A program made the translations under genes and the position numbers. A model generated the notes under the pieces. That model was not told where the DNA came from, did not search any database, and saw only the letters and a program-made list of their open reading frames with translations. 64,000 bases of DNA from Actinoplanes solisilvae (GTDB lineage: Bacteria > Actinomycetota > Actinomycetes > Mycobacteriales > Micromonosporaceae): assembly GCF_003999975.1 (NCBI RefSeq), contig NZ_RJAC01000001.1, forward strand, positions 620,001-684,000. The letters are read 5' to 3'. Below, one piece after another: positions 34,774-42,801 of the stretch; position 1 is the first letter of the stretch; each line of letters starts with the position of its first letter.

Positions 34774-35316
34774 TCAGTCCGACGGGAGGTATCTGGCCAG
34801 TTCGCGGCGGAGGCGGCGGGGGCCGGGCCAGACCTCGCTGAGGTCGGCGGTGAAGGACGGGCCCTCGGGAGTCTCGGCCATGACCGGAGGGCCGACCTCC
34901 TCGCCCTGCACCGGGTGCACACGGTCGAAGTCGACCGGTGTCACCTCCAGCACGTTCTTGAAGGCCTCGCGGCGCACGGTCACGTGCTGAATGTCGGTCC
35001 AGGCCAGCAGGACCGGGTCGCTGTCCTGGGCGGCGAGCTCGAGGCCGCCGGACGAGATGCGCACCCACGTGGTCAGCGAGGCCCGCGTCGAATAGGCGTA
35101 GGCGCCCGCCGCGAGCGCCCCGATCGCCGCGGCTTGGAACCCGGTCTGCCACCACGGCTGCCCCGTCCCGTCGCTCAGCAGAGCCACGATCGGCGACACC
35201 AGCGCGAACGAGAACATCAGCAGCACGAAGATCACGAGGAACGACCGCATCGGCGACGACCGGAACAGCACGGCGTCGCGCGCGGGCGCCTCGACCTGCT
35301 CGGGCGCGATCGGCAT
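34774..35316 (-). CDS. Membrane protein with a PH-like C-terminal domain
   Basis: This is a 180-residue protein with two hydrophobic helices (residues 23-45, RSFLVIFVLLMFSFALVSPI, and about 58-75) followed by a beta-rich domain (VRISSGGLELAAQDSDPVLL, then DIQHVTVRREAFKNVLEVTP) that resembles the small PH-like membrane proteins common in actinobacteria. Function unknown. It lies between the uncharacterised gene and valS, and valS reads towards it across a minisatellite and a hairpin. Confidence 0.7.
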   Translation of the reverse strand: MPIAPEQVEAPARDAVLFRSSPMRSFLVIFVLLMFSFALVSPIVALLSDGTGQPWWQTGFQAAAIGALAAGAYAYSTRASLTTWVRISSGGLELAAQDSDPVLLAWTDIQHVTVRREAFKNVLEVTPVDFDRVHPVQGEEVGPPVMAETPEGPSFTADLSEVWPGPRRLRRELARYLPSD

Positions 35317-35344
35317 GCCTTCATGCTGCCCTGCCGCAGGCCCC

Positions 35345-35374
35345 GGCTCCGGCAGTTTCGCCAGAGCCGGAGCC
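35345..35374 (-). terminator. Hairpin downstream of valS
   Basis: The arms GGCTCCGGC (35345-35353) and GCCGGAGCC (35366-35374) pair perfectly over 9 bp. It lies beyond the 3' end of valS, after the 21-bp repeats, and just before the next minus-strand gene. No T-run. Confidence 0.5.
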
Positions 35375-35404
35375 CGATTGTCTGAACGCGGCGCTGAGGA
35401 ACGC

Positions 35405-35482
35405 GGCCCGGGTCGCGCTTTCGCGGGCCCGGGTCGCGCTTTCGCGGGCCCGGGTCGCGCTTTCGCGGGACCGGGTCGTGCT
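35405..35482. repeat. 21-bp minisatellite downstream of valS
   Basis: Three identical 21-bp units (35405-35425, 35426-35446, 35447-35467; each containing GGCCCGGGTCGCGCTTTCGC) and a diverged partial fourth copy to 35482. It starts 12 bases beyond the valS stop codon. Each unit includes CCCGGG and a GCGC-rich palindrome, so the transcript could fold into repeated small hairpins. Confidence 0.9.
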
Positions 35483-35494
35483 GAGCGGGTCGGA

Positions 35495-38032
35495 TCAGAA
35501 CGCGCAGGCGATTACCAACTCCGGGGTGCGGCCGGGCAGCGTGTCGAGCTTGGCGATGCGCCCGGCCGATTTCAGGTCGCTCTCGACCAGGGCCAGGCGG
35601 TCCAGCAGCTCGGCCGGACCGAGCGCCTCGGCCAGCGGCACCTCGGCCTTCATCGACAGCTTGCGGTCAGATTTGGCCCGCCGCACCTGCCGCAGCGCCT
35701 CGCCGGCCAGGTCGAGCAGTCCGGCGTCGCCCTCGCCGGCGACCCGGGTCAGCTCGTAGACGGTCGGCCAGGTCGACTTGTGCACCGAGCCGTATCGCCA
35801 CCACGACCAGACCTCTTCGGTGACGTAGGGCAGGAACGGCGCGAACAACCGCAGCAACACCGACAGCCCGGCCGCCAGCGCCGCCCGGGCCGAGTCGGCC
35901 GCGGGACCGGACGCGTAGGCCCGCTCCTTGACCAGCTCGATGTAGTCGTCGCAGAACGTCCAGAAGAACGCCTCGGTCGCCTGCAGCGCGTCGGTGTGGT
36001 CGTAGCGGTCGAACGCCTCGGTCGCCGTGGTCACGACCGTCGCGAGCCGGGCCAGCATCGCCCGGTCGAGCGGCTCGGTGACCGGCTGCCGCAGCGCCTC
36101 GCCCGCGCCCAGCCCGAGCGCGAACTTCGACGCGTTGAGCAGCTTGGTCGCCAGCCGCCGGCCGACCTTGATCTGGGCCGGGTCGAAGGCCAGGTCGGCG
36201 CCGGGCCGCCCGTTGGCCGCCCAGTAGCGCACGGCGTCGGACCCGTTCTGCACCAGCAGGTCCATCGGGGTGACGACGTTGCCCTTGGACTTCGACATCT
36301 TCTTGCGGTCGGGATCGAGGATCCAGCCGGAGAGGACGGCCGTGCTCCACGGCAGCACGTCGCTCTCGAGGTGGGAACGCAGGACGGTCGAGAACAGCCA
36401 GGTCCGGATGATCTCTTGGCCTTGCGGTCGCAGGTCCATCGGGAAGACGCGCTGGTAGAGATCGTCGTCGCCGTGCCAGCCACCGACGACCTGCGGGGTC
36501 AGCGACGACGTGGCCCAGGTGTCCATGACGTCGGGGTCGGCGGTGAAGCCACCCGGAACGTCGCGCTGGGACTCGTCGAAGCCCGGCGGACACTCCGAGG
36601 ACGGGTCCACCGGCAACGCGGATTCGTCCGGTATGAGAAGCTTTGCGTAGTCCGGTTCGCCAGCGTTGTCGAGCCGGTACCACACCGGAATGGGCACGCC
36701 GAAGAAGCGCTGCCGACTGACCAGCCAGTCGCCGGTCAGACCGTTGACCCAGTGCTCATAGCGGTGGCGCATGTGGTCGGGGAACCACTTGAGCTCCCGC
36801 CCGCGGGCGATCAGCTGCTCGCGCAGCTCGGGCTCGCGGCCGCCGTTGCGGAAGAACCACTGCCGGCTGGTAACGATCTCGAGCGGCGAGTCGCCCCGCT
36901 CGTAGAACTTGACCGGATGCACAATCGGCGTCGGCTCGCCCAGCAGGTCACCGGTCTCGGTGAGGATGCGGACGATCTCGCGCCGGGCCGCGTTGACGGT
37001 CAGCCCGGCGAAGTCGCGATAGGCCGCCTCGGAGACCCCGGCCGGGCGGTCGGGCAGGAACCGGCCGTCGCGCCCGAGCACGACGCGGGTCTCGAGCTGC
37101 AGGTCACGCCACCAGGTGACGTCGGTGAGGTCGCCGAACGTGCAGACCATCGCGATGCCCGTGCCCTTGTCGGCCGAGGCCATCGGGTGGGCATAGACCG
37201 GAACCTCGACGTCGAAATAAGGGGTGCGGACGCTGGTCAGACCGGCGTAGCGCTCGTCGCCCGGGTGGAAGACCAGCGCGACGCACGCCGGCAGCAGCTC
37301 GGGGCGGGTCGTGTCGACCTCGATCGGACCGTCGGGGCCATGGAACCGCAGCCGGTGGTAGGCGCCGGGCTTGTCGCGATCTTCCAGCTCGGCCTGCGCG
37401 ACCGCGGTGCGGAAGCCGATGTCCCACAGGGTCGGGGCCTCGGCCGTGTAGGCCTCGCCGCGAGCGAGGTTGTCGAGGAACGCGCGCTGCGAGACGGCCT
37501 GGGACCGGCGGCCGATCGTCGTGTAGGTCATGTCCCAGTCGACCGACAACCCGAGGTGCCGCCAGAGTGCCTCGAACGCCTTCTCGTCCTCGACGGTCAG
37601 CCGCCCGCACAGCTCGACGAAGTTGCGCCGGGAGATGGCCAGCGCCTGCTTCGGCGGCTCGGCCGGCGGCTGCCAGTCGGGGTCGTAGGGCAGCGCGGGG
37701 TCGCAGCGGACGCCGTAGACGATCTGGACCCTGCGCTCGGTCGGAAGACCGTTGTCGTCCCAGCCCATCGGGTAGAAGACGGTCTTGCCGCGCATGCGCT
37801 GGAACCGCGCGACCGTGTCGGTGTGGGTGTAGGAGAAGACGTGCCCCATGTGCAGCTCGCCCGATACGGTCGGCGGAGGCGTGTCGATCGCGTATACATC
37901 CGAGCGCTCCTTCGAGCGGTCGAACGCGTACGTGCCCTCCTCCTGCCAGGTGCGCGCCCATTTGTCCTCGAGGCCGTCGAGCGACGGCCGCTCGGGGAGA
38001 CCGGCGCGCCCGGTCGTTCCCGTATCAGTCAT
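35495..38032 (-). CDS. valS: Valyl-tRNA synthetase without C-terminal coiled coil
   Basis: This enzyme of 845 residues charges tRNA-Val. Class I landmarks are ELHMGH (HIGH motif, near residue 60) and KMSKS. DDNGLPTERRVQ and WFSTVLRS also fit ValS, and the editing domain contains DTTRPELLPACVALVF. The protein stops soon after the anticodon-binding domain (KLDTLPGRTPELVIACAF) and lacks the C-terminal coiled-coil arm of E. coli-type ValS, as in the second (archaeal-like) ValS type. The ATG at 38032 is chosen because a -10 box lies seven bases upstream; an in-frame start at 38062 would run through that promoter. Confidence 0.95.
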   Translation of the reverse strand: MTDTGTTGRAGLPERPSLDGLEDKWARTWQEEGTYAFDRSKERSDVYAIDTPPPTVSGELHMGHVFSYTHTDTVARFQRMRGKTVFYPMGWDDNGLPTERRVQIVYGVRCDPALPYDPDWQPPAEPPKQALAISRRNFVELCGRLTVEDEKAFEALWRHLGLSVDWDMTYTTIGRRSQAVSQRAFLDNLARGEAYTAEAPTLWDIGFRTAVAQAELEDRDKPGAYHRLRFHGPDGPIEVDTTRPELLPACVALVFHPGDERYAGLTSVRTPYFDVEVPVYAHPMASADKGTGIAMVCTFGDLTDVTWWRDLQLETRVVLGRDGRFLPDRPAGVSEAAYRDFAGLTVNAARREIVRILTETGDLLGEPTPIVHPVKFYERGDSPLEIVTSRQWFFRNGGREPELREQLIARGRELKWFPDHMRHRYEHWVNGLTGDWLVSRQRFFGVPIPVWYRLDNAGEPDYAKLLIPDESALPVDPSSECPPGFDESQRDVPGGFTADPDVMDTWATSSLTPQVVGGWHGDDDLYQRVFPMDLRPQGQEIIRTWLFSTVLRSHLESDVLPWSTAVLSGWILDPDRKKMSKSKGNVVTPMDLLVQNGSDAVRYWAANGRPGADLAFDPAQIKVGRRLATKLLNASKFALGLGAGEALRQPVTEPLDRAMLARLATVVTTATEAFDRYDHTDALQATEAFFWTFCDDYIELVKERAYASGPAADSARAALAAGLSVLLRLFAPFLPYVTEEVWSWWRYGSVHKSTWPTVYELTRVAGEGDAGLLDLAGEALRQVRRAKSDRKLSMKAEVPLAEALGPAELLDRLALVESDLKSAGRIAKLDTLPGRTPELVIACAF

Positions 38033-38039
38033 GGCGCAA

Positions 38040-38045
38040 ATGCTA
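38040..38045 (-). promoter_or_regulatory. -10 box TAGCAT for leaderless valS
   Basis: Reading on the minus strand, TAGCAT ends seven bases before the ATG at 38032. Confidence 0.5.
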
Positions 38046-38078
38046 CGGCCGGGCGCGGACATCGACCTGCTATTAACC

Positions 38079-38576
38079 TCACGGCGCCGCCTCGAAGTCG
38101 AGCAGCCGCCGCTTCACCGGCAGGCCCCAGCGGTAACCACCGAGCGACCCGTCGAGGCGCAGCACGCGGTGGCACGGGGTGAAAAGCGCGACCGGGTTGC
38201 GCGCGCACGCGGCGGCCGCTGCCCGGACAGCCGCGGGACGGCCGGAGAGCCGGGCGAACTCCGAATAGGTCACCGGAGCACCGGGTTTGATCTCACGCAT
38301 GACCTGCCAGGCGTGGCGCATGTAGTCGCCGCCGCTGTATTGCTCGACCACGACGGCGCCGAGAGCGGCCTTGTCACCGTCGAAATAGGACCGTAGATGA
38401 TCCGTGACCGGGCCCACATCGTCGGCCGGCTCGGCCGGGGCCAGCAGGGCGGGATGGATGAGCTCGGTGAGCTCGCTCACCTCGGCGGTGAAACCGGAGG
38501 CGCGAACGGCGCCGGAGTCGCTCACGACGACCGTGAACGGGCCGGCCGGGGTGGTGAAGGTGCGGTATTTCAACAT
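38079..38576 (-). CDS. ogt: Methylated-DNA-[protein]-cysteine S-methyltransferase
   Basis: This suicide enzyme of 165 residues takes the methyl group from O6-methylguanine onto its own cysteine. PCHRV near residue 133 is the active-site motif. RAAAAACARNPVALFTPCHR is the surrounding helix and strand, and GGYRWGLPVKRRLL closes the domain. The ATG at 38576 is fixed by GGAGG five bases upstream. It follows the Ada-AlkA gene by 77 bases on the same strand, so the two are probably one repair operon. A DnaA-box 9-mer lies in the gap. Confidence 0.95.
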   Translation of the reverse strand: MLKYRTFTTPAGPFTVVVSDSGAVRASGFTAEVSELTELIHPALLAPAEPADDVGPVTDHLRSYFDGDKAALGAVVVEQYSGGDYMRHAWQVMREIKPGAPVTYSEFARLSGRPAAVRAAAAACARNPVALFTPCHRVLRLDGSLGGYRWGLPVKRRLLDFEAAP

Positions 38577-38644
38577 CACGTCCTCCAGGGGTTGGCCCAC
38601 AGCCTGGCCCGTCGCGGGCGGCCGTGGGAAAGATCTTGTCGGGC

Positions 38645-38653
38645 TGTGGACAA
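38645..38653 (-). other. DnaA-box 9-mer in the ada-alkA/ogt gap
   Basis: TTGTCCACA reads on the minus strand. It abuts the stop codon of the Ada-AlkA gene exactly. Confidence 0.35.
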
Positions 38654-40072
38654 CTAGGCCGCGCGCCACAGACGAACGAGGGCGTAGGAGCGCCACGGCC
38701 GCCACCTCTCGGCGTACGAGGAAAGGGCCTTTGGGCTGCTGGGAAGGCCGAGCGCGGCGGCGCCGCGACGAACGGCCAGGTCGGTGGGGAGAAAGACGTC
38801 GGGGTCGCCGATCGCGCGCATCGCGACGTAGCCCGCTGTCCACAGGCCGATCCCCGGGATCTCCTGAAGCCGGGCTACCGTCTCGTCGCGGTCGGCGCCC
38901 GGGTCGAGGTCGATCTTGCCGTCGGCCACCGCGTTCGCCAGCTGGCGAATCGTCTCGCGCCGGGCTGCCGGCATGCCGAACGCGCTGTCCGGCAGGTCGG
39001 CGACCTCGGCTGCCGACGGGAAGCCGACGAGATCGTCCGAGTTCCGAAAGGGGCGGATCATGCGAGTCAGGGTCGTGCGAGCACCGGCGACGCTGACCTG
39101 CTGCCCGACGATCGCGCGCACCGCCATCTCGAAGCCGTCCACCGAGCGCGGCACCCGCACGCCCGGCTCGGCCAGCACCATGTCCCTCAGCGCGGGGTCG
39201 GCGGCCAGCGTCGCGTCGACCGCCTCGGGGTCGGCGTCGAGGTCGAAGAGCCGCCGGCAGCGGGCCACGGCCGGCGCGAGATCGCGCACGTCGCTGAGCC
39301 GCAGCGTCGCCGAGACCCAGCGGTCGGCCGGCGTGAGCGCGGCGGTGGCGCTCCCGTGCGGCAGGTTCAGACCCCGGCGGTACGTGTTACCCGCGCGCTC
39401 CTCCACCCCCGGGAGTGCCCGCGTCTCGAGGAAGTCGAGCAGCGCCGGCGCGTGGAGCGGCGAACGATAGGCCAGCCGCAGGTTGATCGTGCCCGCCTCG
39501 CCCCGAGAGGCCGGACGCCGTTCGCGCAGCCCGCTCGGGGCCTGGGCATAGACCTCGAGAATCGTGTCGTTGAACTGCCGTACGCTGCCGAAACCCGCGG
39601 CGAAGGCGATCTCGGAGAGACCCAGGTCGGTCGTCTCGATGAGGATGCGGGCGGTCTGGGCCCGCTGGGCACGGGCCAGAGCCAGCGGACCGGCGCCGAG
39701 CTCCGCGGTGAGCAGGCGGTTGAGGTGCCGCTCGGTGTAGCCCAGACGGCTCGCCAGGCCGGGCACGCCCTCACGGTCGACGATGCCGTCGCCGATCAGC
39801 CGCATCGCCCGCCCGACCAGATCGGCCCGCACGTCCCACTCCGGTGATCCGGGGGCGGCGTCGGGCCGGCAGCGCTTGCAGGCGCGGAAGCCGGCGCGCT
39901 GGGCGGCGGCCGCGCTCGGATAGAAGCGGACGTTCTCCCGCTTCGGCGTCATCGCCGGGCAGGACGGGCGGCAGTAGATTCCGGTGCTGGTCACCGCGGT
40001 GCAGAACCAGCCGTCGAAGCGCTGGTCCCGGCTGTCCACGGCCCGATAGCACCGTTCGAAGTCCAGTTCCAT
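38654..40072 (-). CDS. Ada-AlkA fusion: methyl-sensing regulator and 3-methyladenine glycosylase
   Basis: This bifunctional protein has 472 residues. Residues 1-75 form the Ada metal-binding domain with C34, C38, C65 and C68 (GIYCRPSCPA, ACKRC); C38 is the expected methyl acceptor. An AraC-type DNA-binding domain follows (ASRLGYTERHLNRLLTAELG, SEIAFAAGFGSVRQFN). The rest is an AlkA-like glycosylase with a helix-hairpin-helix (LQEIPGIGLWTAGYVAMRA) and catalytic Asp in LPTDLAVRRG. Such fusions are common in actinobacteria and control and perform alkylation repair. CAGACT seven bases before the ATG is a weak leaderless -10. Confidence 0.94.
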   Translation of the reverse strand: MELDFERCYRAVDSRDQRFDGWFCTAVTSTGIYCRPSCPAMTPKRENVRFYPSAAAAQRAGFRACKRCRPDAAPGSPEWDVRADLVGRAMRLIGDGIVDREGVPGLASRLGYTERHLNRLLTAELGAGPLALARAQRAQTARILIETTDLGLSEIAFAAGFGSVRQFNDTILEVYAQAPSGLRERRPASRGEAGTINLRLAYRSPLHAPALLDFLETRALPGVEERAGNTYRRGLNLPHGSATAALTPADRWVSATLRLSDVRDLAPAVARCRRLFDLDADPEAVDATLAADPALRDMVLAEPGVRVPRSVDGFEMAVRAIVGQQVSVAGARTTLTRMIRPFRNSDDLVGFPSAAEVADLPDSAFGMPAARRETIRQLANAVADGKIDLDPGADRDETVARLQEIPGIGLWTAGYVAMRAIGDPDVFLPTDLAVRRGAAALGLPSSPKALSSYAERWRPWRSYALVRLWRAA

Positions 40073-40182
40073 GACATCGAGTCTGCTCCGGCCCGACCCG
40101 CCATGGCTGGCGGAATTCGGACATGACCGTACGCCGGGCCCGTCACGGCGGAACGGCGTAAGTTCTTCCGCCCGCCGCTGCG

Positions 40183-40188
40183 TAGACT
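40183..40188 (+). promoter_or_regulatory. -10 box TAGACT for ychF
   Basis: The box ends eight bases before the GTG at 40197, with no ribosome site between. Confidence 0.5.
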
Positions 40189-40196
40189 AACGATCC

Positions 40197-41282
40197 GTGA
40201 GCCTCACCATCGGAATCGTCGGCCTCCCGAACGTCGGCAAGAGCACCCTGTTCAACGCCCTGACCAAGAACGACGTGCTCGCCGCGAACTACCCGTTCGC
40301 GACGATCGAGCCGAACGTCGGCGTGGTCGGGCTGCCCGACGACCGGCTGGGCAAGCTCGCCGAGCTGTTCAACAGCGAAAAGGTCATTCCGGCGCCGGTG
40401 AGCTTCGTCGACATCGCCGGCCTGGTCCGTGGGGCGTCGAAGGGCCAGGGCCGCGGCAACGCGTTCCTCGCGAACATCCGCGACGCCACGGCGATCTGCC
40501 AGGTCGTGCGCGCGTTCTCCGACCCGAACGTCCTGCACGTCGACGGCAAGGTCTCCCCGGCCGACGACATCGAGACGATCAACACCGAGCTAATCCTGGC
40601 CGACCTGCAGACGGTCGAGAAGGCGCTGCCCCGCCTGCAGAAGGAAGCGAAGCTCAAGAAGGACCGCGCGCCCGCCGTGGCCGCCGCCGAAGCCGCGTTC
40701 AAGCTGCTCAACGACGGTGTCACGCTGCACTCCGGCGCCAAGGCCGCGGGCATCGACGTCGAGCTGCTCGGCGAGCTGCACCTGCTGACGACCAAGCCGT
40801 TCCTCTACGTCTTCAACGTCGACGAGGACGAGCTGGGCAACGAGGCCTTCCTCAACGAGATGCGCGCCCTCGTCGCCCCGGCCGAGGCGGTCTTCATGGA
40901 CGCGAAGATCGAGTCCGAGCTGATCGACCTGCCCGCCGACGAGGCGCAGGAACTGCTGGAGTCGACCGGCCAGACCGAGCCGGGCCTCAACCAGCTCATC
41001 CGGGTCGGCTTCGACACGCTGGGCCTGCAGACCTACCTGACGGCCGGCCCGAAAGAGGCACGGGCCTGGGTGATCCCGGTCGGCGCCACCGCCCCCGAGG
41101 CGGCCGGCGTCATCCACAGCGACTTCCAGCGCGGCTTCATCAAGGCCGAGATCGTCAGCTACGACGACCTGATGGCCGCGGGCTCCATGTCGGCCGCCAA
41201 GGCCGCCGGCAAGGTCCGCATGGAGGGCAAGGACTACATCATGAAGGACGGCGACGTCGTCGAGTTCCGTTTCAACGTCTGA
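40197..41282 (+). CDS. ychF: Redox-regulated ribosome-associated ATPase YchF
   Basis: A 361-residue P-loop protein of the OBG-HflX group. GLPNVGKST (9-17) is the G1 loop, FATIEPNVGVV the switch, DIAGLVRGASKGQGRGNAFL the G3 region, and FNVDEDE takes the place of NKxD, which is why family members prefer ATP. The C-terminal TGS-like domain includes GFIKAEIVSYDDL. It binds ribosomes and affects stress responses. The GTG start lies behind a -10 box. A VapBC module follows after 67 bases. Confidence 0.95.
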   Translation: MSLTIGIVGLPNVGKSTLFNALTKNDVLAANYPFATIEPNVGVVGLPDDRLGKLAELFNSEKVIPAPVSFVDIAGLVRGASKGQGRGNAFLANIRDATAICQVVRAFSDPNVLHVDGKVSPADDIETINTELILADLQTVEKALPRLQKEAKLKKDRAPAVAAAEAAFKLLNDGVTLHSGAKAAGIDVELLGELHLLTTKPFLYVFNVDEDELGNEAFLNEMRALVAPAEAVFMDAKIESELIDLPADEAQELLESTGQTEPGLNQLIRVGFDTLGLQTYLTAGPKEARAWVIPVGATAPEAAGVIHSDFQRGFIKAEIVSYDDLMAAGSMSAAKAAGKVRMEGKDYIMKDGDVVEFRFNV

Positions 41283-41337
41283 TCCTGCCCTTGCGGGGAA
41301 ACCGGTCTTCAGGTCGGCCCAGGCGGTAACACCCTGG

Positions 41338-41343
41338 TATGGT
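41338..41343 (+). promoter_or_regulatory. -10 box TATGGT for vapBC
   Basis: TANNNT box ending six bases before the ATG at 41350; the module thus has its own promoter downstream of ychF. Confidence 0.5.
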
Positions 41344-41349
41344 CGAGGG

Positions 41350-41592
41350 ATGGCGAGGACGAAGAAGGTCACCATCACGCTGCCGGCAGAGCTGCTGGAG
41401 AGCATGAAGACGCATACCGACAACGTCTCCGGCTACCTCACCGAACTGGCCGAACGGGCGGAGCGGCGCAGACTGCTACGGGAGGAACTGGACCGCTACC
41501 AGGAGGAGTTCGGGGCGTTCACCGACGAGGAGATGGCCGAGGCCCGGGACCTCCTGCACGGGCCGGCCGAGGAGACGAGGCGCGCAGCATGA
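41350..41592 (+). CDS. Antitoxin, ribbon-helix-helix type (VapB-like)
   Basis: This 80-residue protein begins ARTKKVTITLPAELLESMK, a classic ribbon-helix-helix strand and helix that would bind the operator as a dimer. The second half is highly charged and helical (ERRRLLREELDRYQEEFGAF) and would wrap the toxin. It overlaps the PIN-domain gene by four bases, the usual antitoxin-toxin order. Autoregulation at the -10 box just upstream is expected by analogy. Confidence 0.85.
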   Translation: MARTKKVTITLPAELLESMKTHTDNVSGYLTELAERAERRRLLREELDRYQEEFGAFTDEEMAEARDLLHGPAEETRRAA

Positions 41593-41984
41593 GCCTGGAG
41601 TCGCTGGTGCTCGACTCGCAGGGCTTCTCGGGGTGGATCGACCGGGATCGCAAGGTGATGCGGCTCCTGGAGCAGGCCGAGCGCGACGGGGCCGATCTAG
41701 CCATGACCGCCGCCACGATCATCGAGGTTTCTCACTCCGGCGTGGACATGGCCCGGCTGACCTGGTTACTGTCGCGAATTCGGGTTGAGCCAGTGACGAA
41801 GGAAAGTGCCCGCCGCAGTGCAGGGCTGCTGAAGGCAGCACGACTTCATGGGCACAAGTACGCAATAGACGCCATCGTCGCCGAGGTGGCTCTACGGCTA
41901 CCCGCGCCGGTGGCTGTGCTGACTTCCGATACCGACGACATGCTCAAGCTGTGCGGGCAACGGGTCAGGGTCATCGGGCTCTAG
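41589..41984 (+). CDS. Toxin, PIN-domain ribonuclease (VapC-like)
   Basis: This toxin of 131 residues is predicted to cleave RNA (tRNA or rRNA in known VapCs). The PIN acidic residues are visible: D9 in VLDSQG, Glu in ATIIEVSH, Asp in KYAIDAIVAEVAL and Asp in LTSDTDDM. All four positions are present, so it should be active. Its ATG overlaps the antitoxin stop. From memory, M. tuberculosis also has a VapBC pair (Rv1113-Rv1114) directly after ychF (Rv1112). Confidence 0.87.
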   Translation: MSLESLVLDSQGFSGWIDRDRKVMRLLEQAERDGADLAMTAATIIEVSHSGVDMARLTWLLSRIRVEPVTKESARRSAGLLKAARLHGHKYAIDAIVAEVALRLPAPVAVLTSDTDDMLKLCGQRVRVIGL

Positions 41985-41994
41985 CCATGACCGG

Positions 41995-42747
41995 TCAGAA
42001 GTCGCCGCCGAAGTCGCCGCCTCCGAAGTCGCCGCCGCCCCAGTCGCCGCCGCCCGTGTCTCCGCCGCTCATGTCGCCGTTGCCCATGTCGCCGCCGCCG
42101 AAGTCTTGAGCCGCGTCCTGGTAGCCGTCGGCGTAGCCCATGTCGCCGAAGCCGGGGGAGAACAGCGCGTCGAAGATCAGCAGGCCGCCGAGCGCGCCGG
42201 CGCCCGCGCCGAGCGCGGTCTTCCAGACGGGCGTCGAATACCAGCCGGAGGGCACCGGGCGGCCCTGCACGCGGCCGCCGGGGTAGTAGTAGGGAGTGTC
42301 GGGGCCGGGCTGCGGGCCGGCCTTGTAGTGGTGGCCCTGGACGCTGACCTCGCGTTCCTTGGTCAGCTGGCCGGCGCCCTGGGCGGCCGCCAGCGCGGGC
42401 AGCTCGGGGCCGGGGTCGATGCCCATCGCGACCCGGGCGGCTCGCACGTATTGCAGGCCCTCGAGCGCCGACTCGCGCGCCAGCTCATATTGCCGGACCG
42501 TGTTGGCCTGCTGCAACTGGCCGCCGGCCGCGTTGTAACGCTCGCCCGCGTCGGAGAGCGCCTGCCGGGCCGCCGCGTCGTCGCCGTGCAGGTTCATGAG
42601 CTGACCGCCGAGACGCTCATACCACCGCTGCGCCTCGGCTCGCGCGTCTTCGAGCCGCGTCTGCTGCGAGGCGGCGCCGTTGCGACGGGCGAGAACGATG
42701 ACGAGTAGGGCCACAATGACGATGCCGATAATCAGCAACACGCTCAT
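41995..42747 (-). CDS. DUF1542-like membrane protein with Gly/Asp-rich tail
   Basis: A 250-residue protein: one N-terminal membrane helix (LLIIGIVIVALLVIVLARR), a helical region (residues 30-105), a Pro/Tyr-rich segment (PDTPYYYPGGRVQGRPVP), a short second hydrophobic stretch and a C-terminal tail made of GGGDFGG-type repeats. The helical part resembles actinobacterial proteins annotated DUF1542 (from memory). The function is unknown. On its strand, TACCGT ends six bases before the ATG, and the 54-base gap to rmuC carries back-to-back -10 boxes. Confidence 0.7.
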   Translation of the reverse strand: MSVLLIIGIVIVALLVIVLARRNGAASQQTRLEDARAEAQRWYERLGGQLMNLHGDDAAARQALSDAGERYNAAGGQLQQANTVRQYELARESALEGLQYVRAARVAMGIDPGPELPALAAAQGAGQLTKEREVSVQGHHYKAGPQPGPDTPYYYPGGRVQGRPVPSGWYSTPVWKTALGAGAGALGGLLIFDALFSPGFGDMGYADGYQDAAQDFGGGDMGNGDMSGGDTGGGDWGGGDFGGGDFGGDF

Positions 42748-42753
42748 GTTTAA

Positions 42754-42759
42754 ACGGTA
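42754..42759 (-). promoter_or_regulatory. -10 box TACCGT for the DUF1542-like gene
   Basis: Minus-strand box six bases before the ATG at 42747. A plus-strand CAATCT (42789-42794) seven bases before the rmuC GTG faces the other way. Confidence 0.5.
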
Positions 42760-42801
42760 CCCGCGCGGGTCACGAACCGGCGGTCTGGCAATCTCCGGTA
42801 T

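Noticed and set aside
35315..38182. A 955-codon open frame on the plus strand opposite valS, including repeats of GRAFAGP
   Set aside because: It is the antisense of valS plus the 21-bp minisatellite; composition is Arg/Gly/Pro-rich and no family is recognisable.
41350..41984. Toxin-antitoxin pair as evidence of a recent mobile insertion
   Set aside because: There are no flanking repeats or integrase, codon use resembles the neighbours, and the same adjacency to ychF is remembered from M. tuberculosis.
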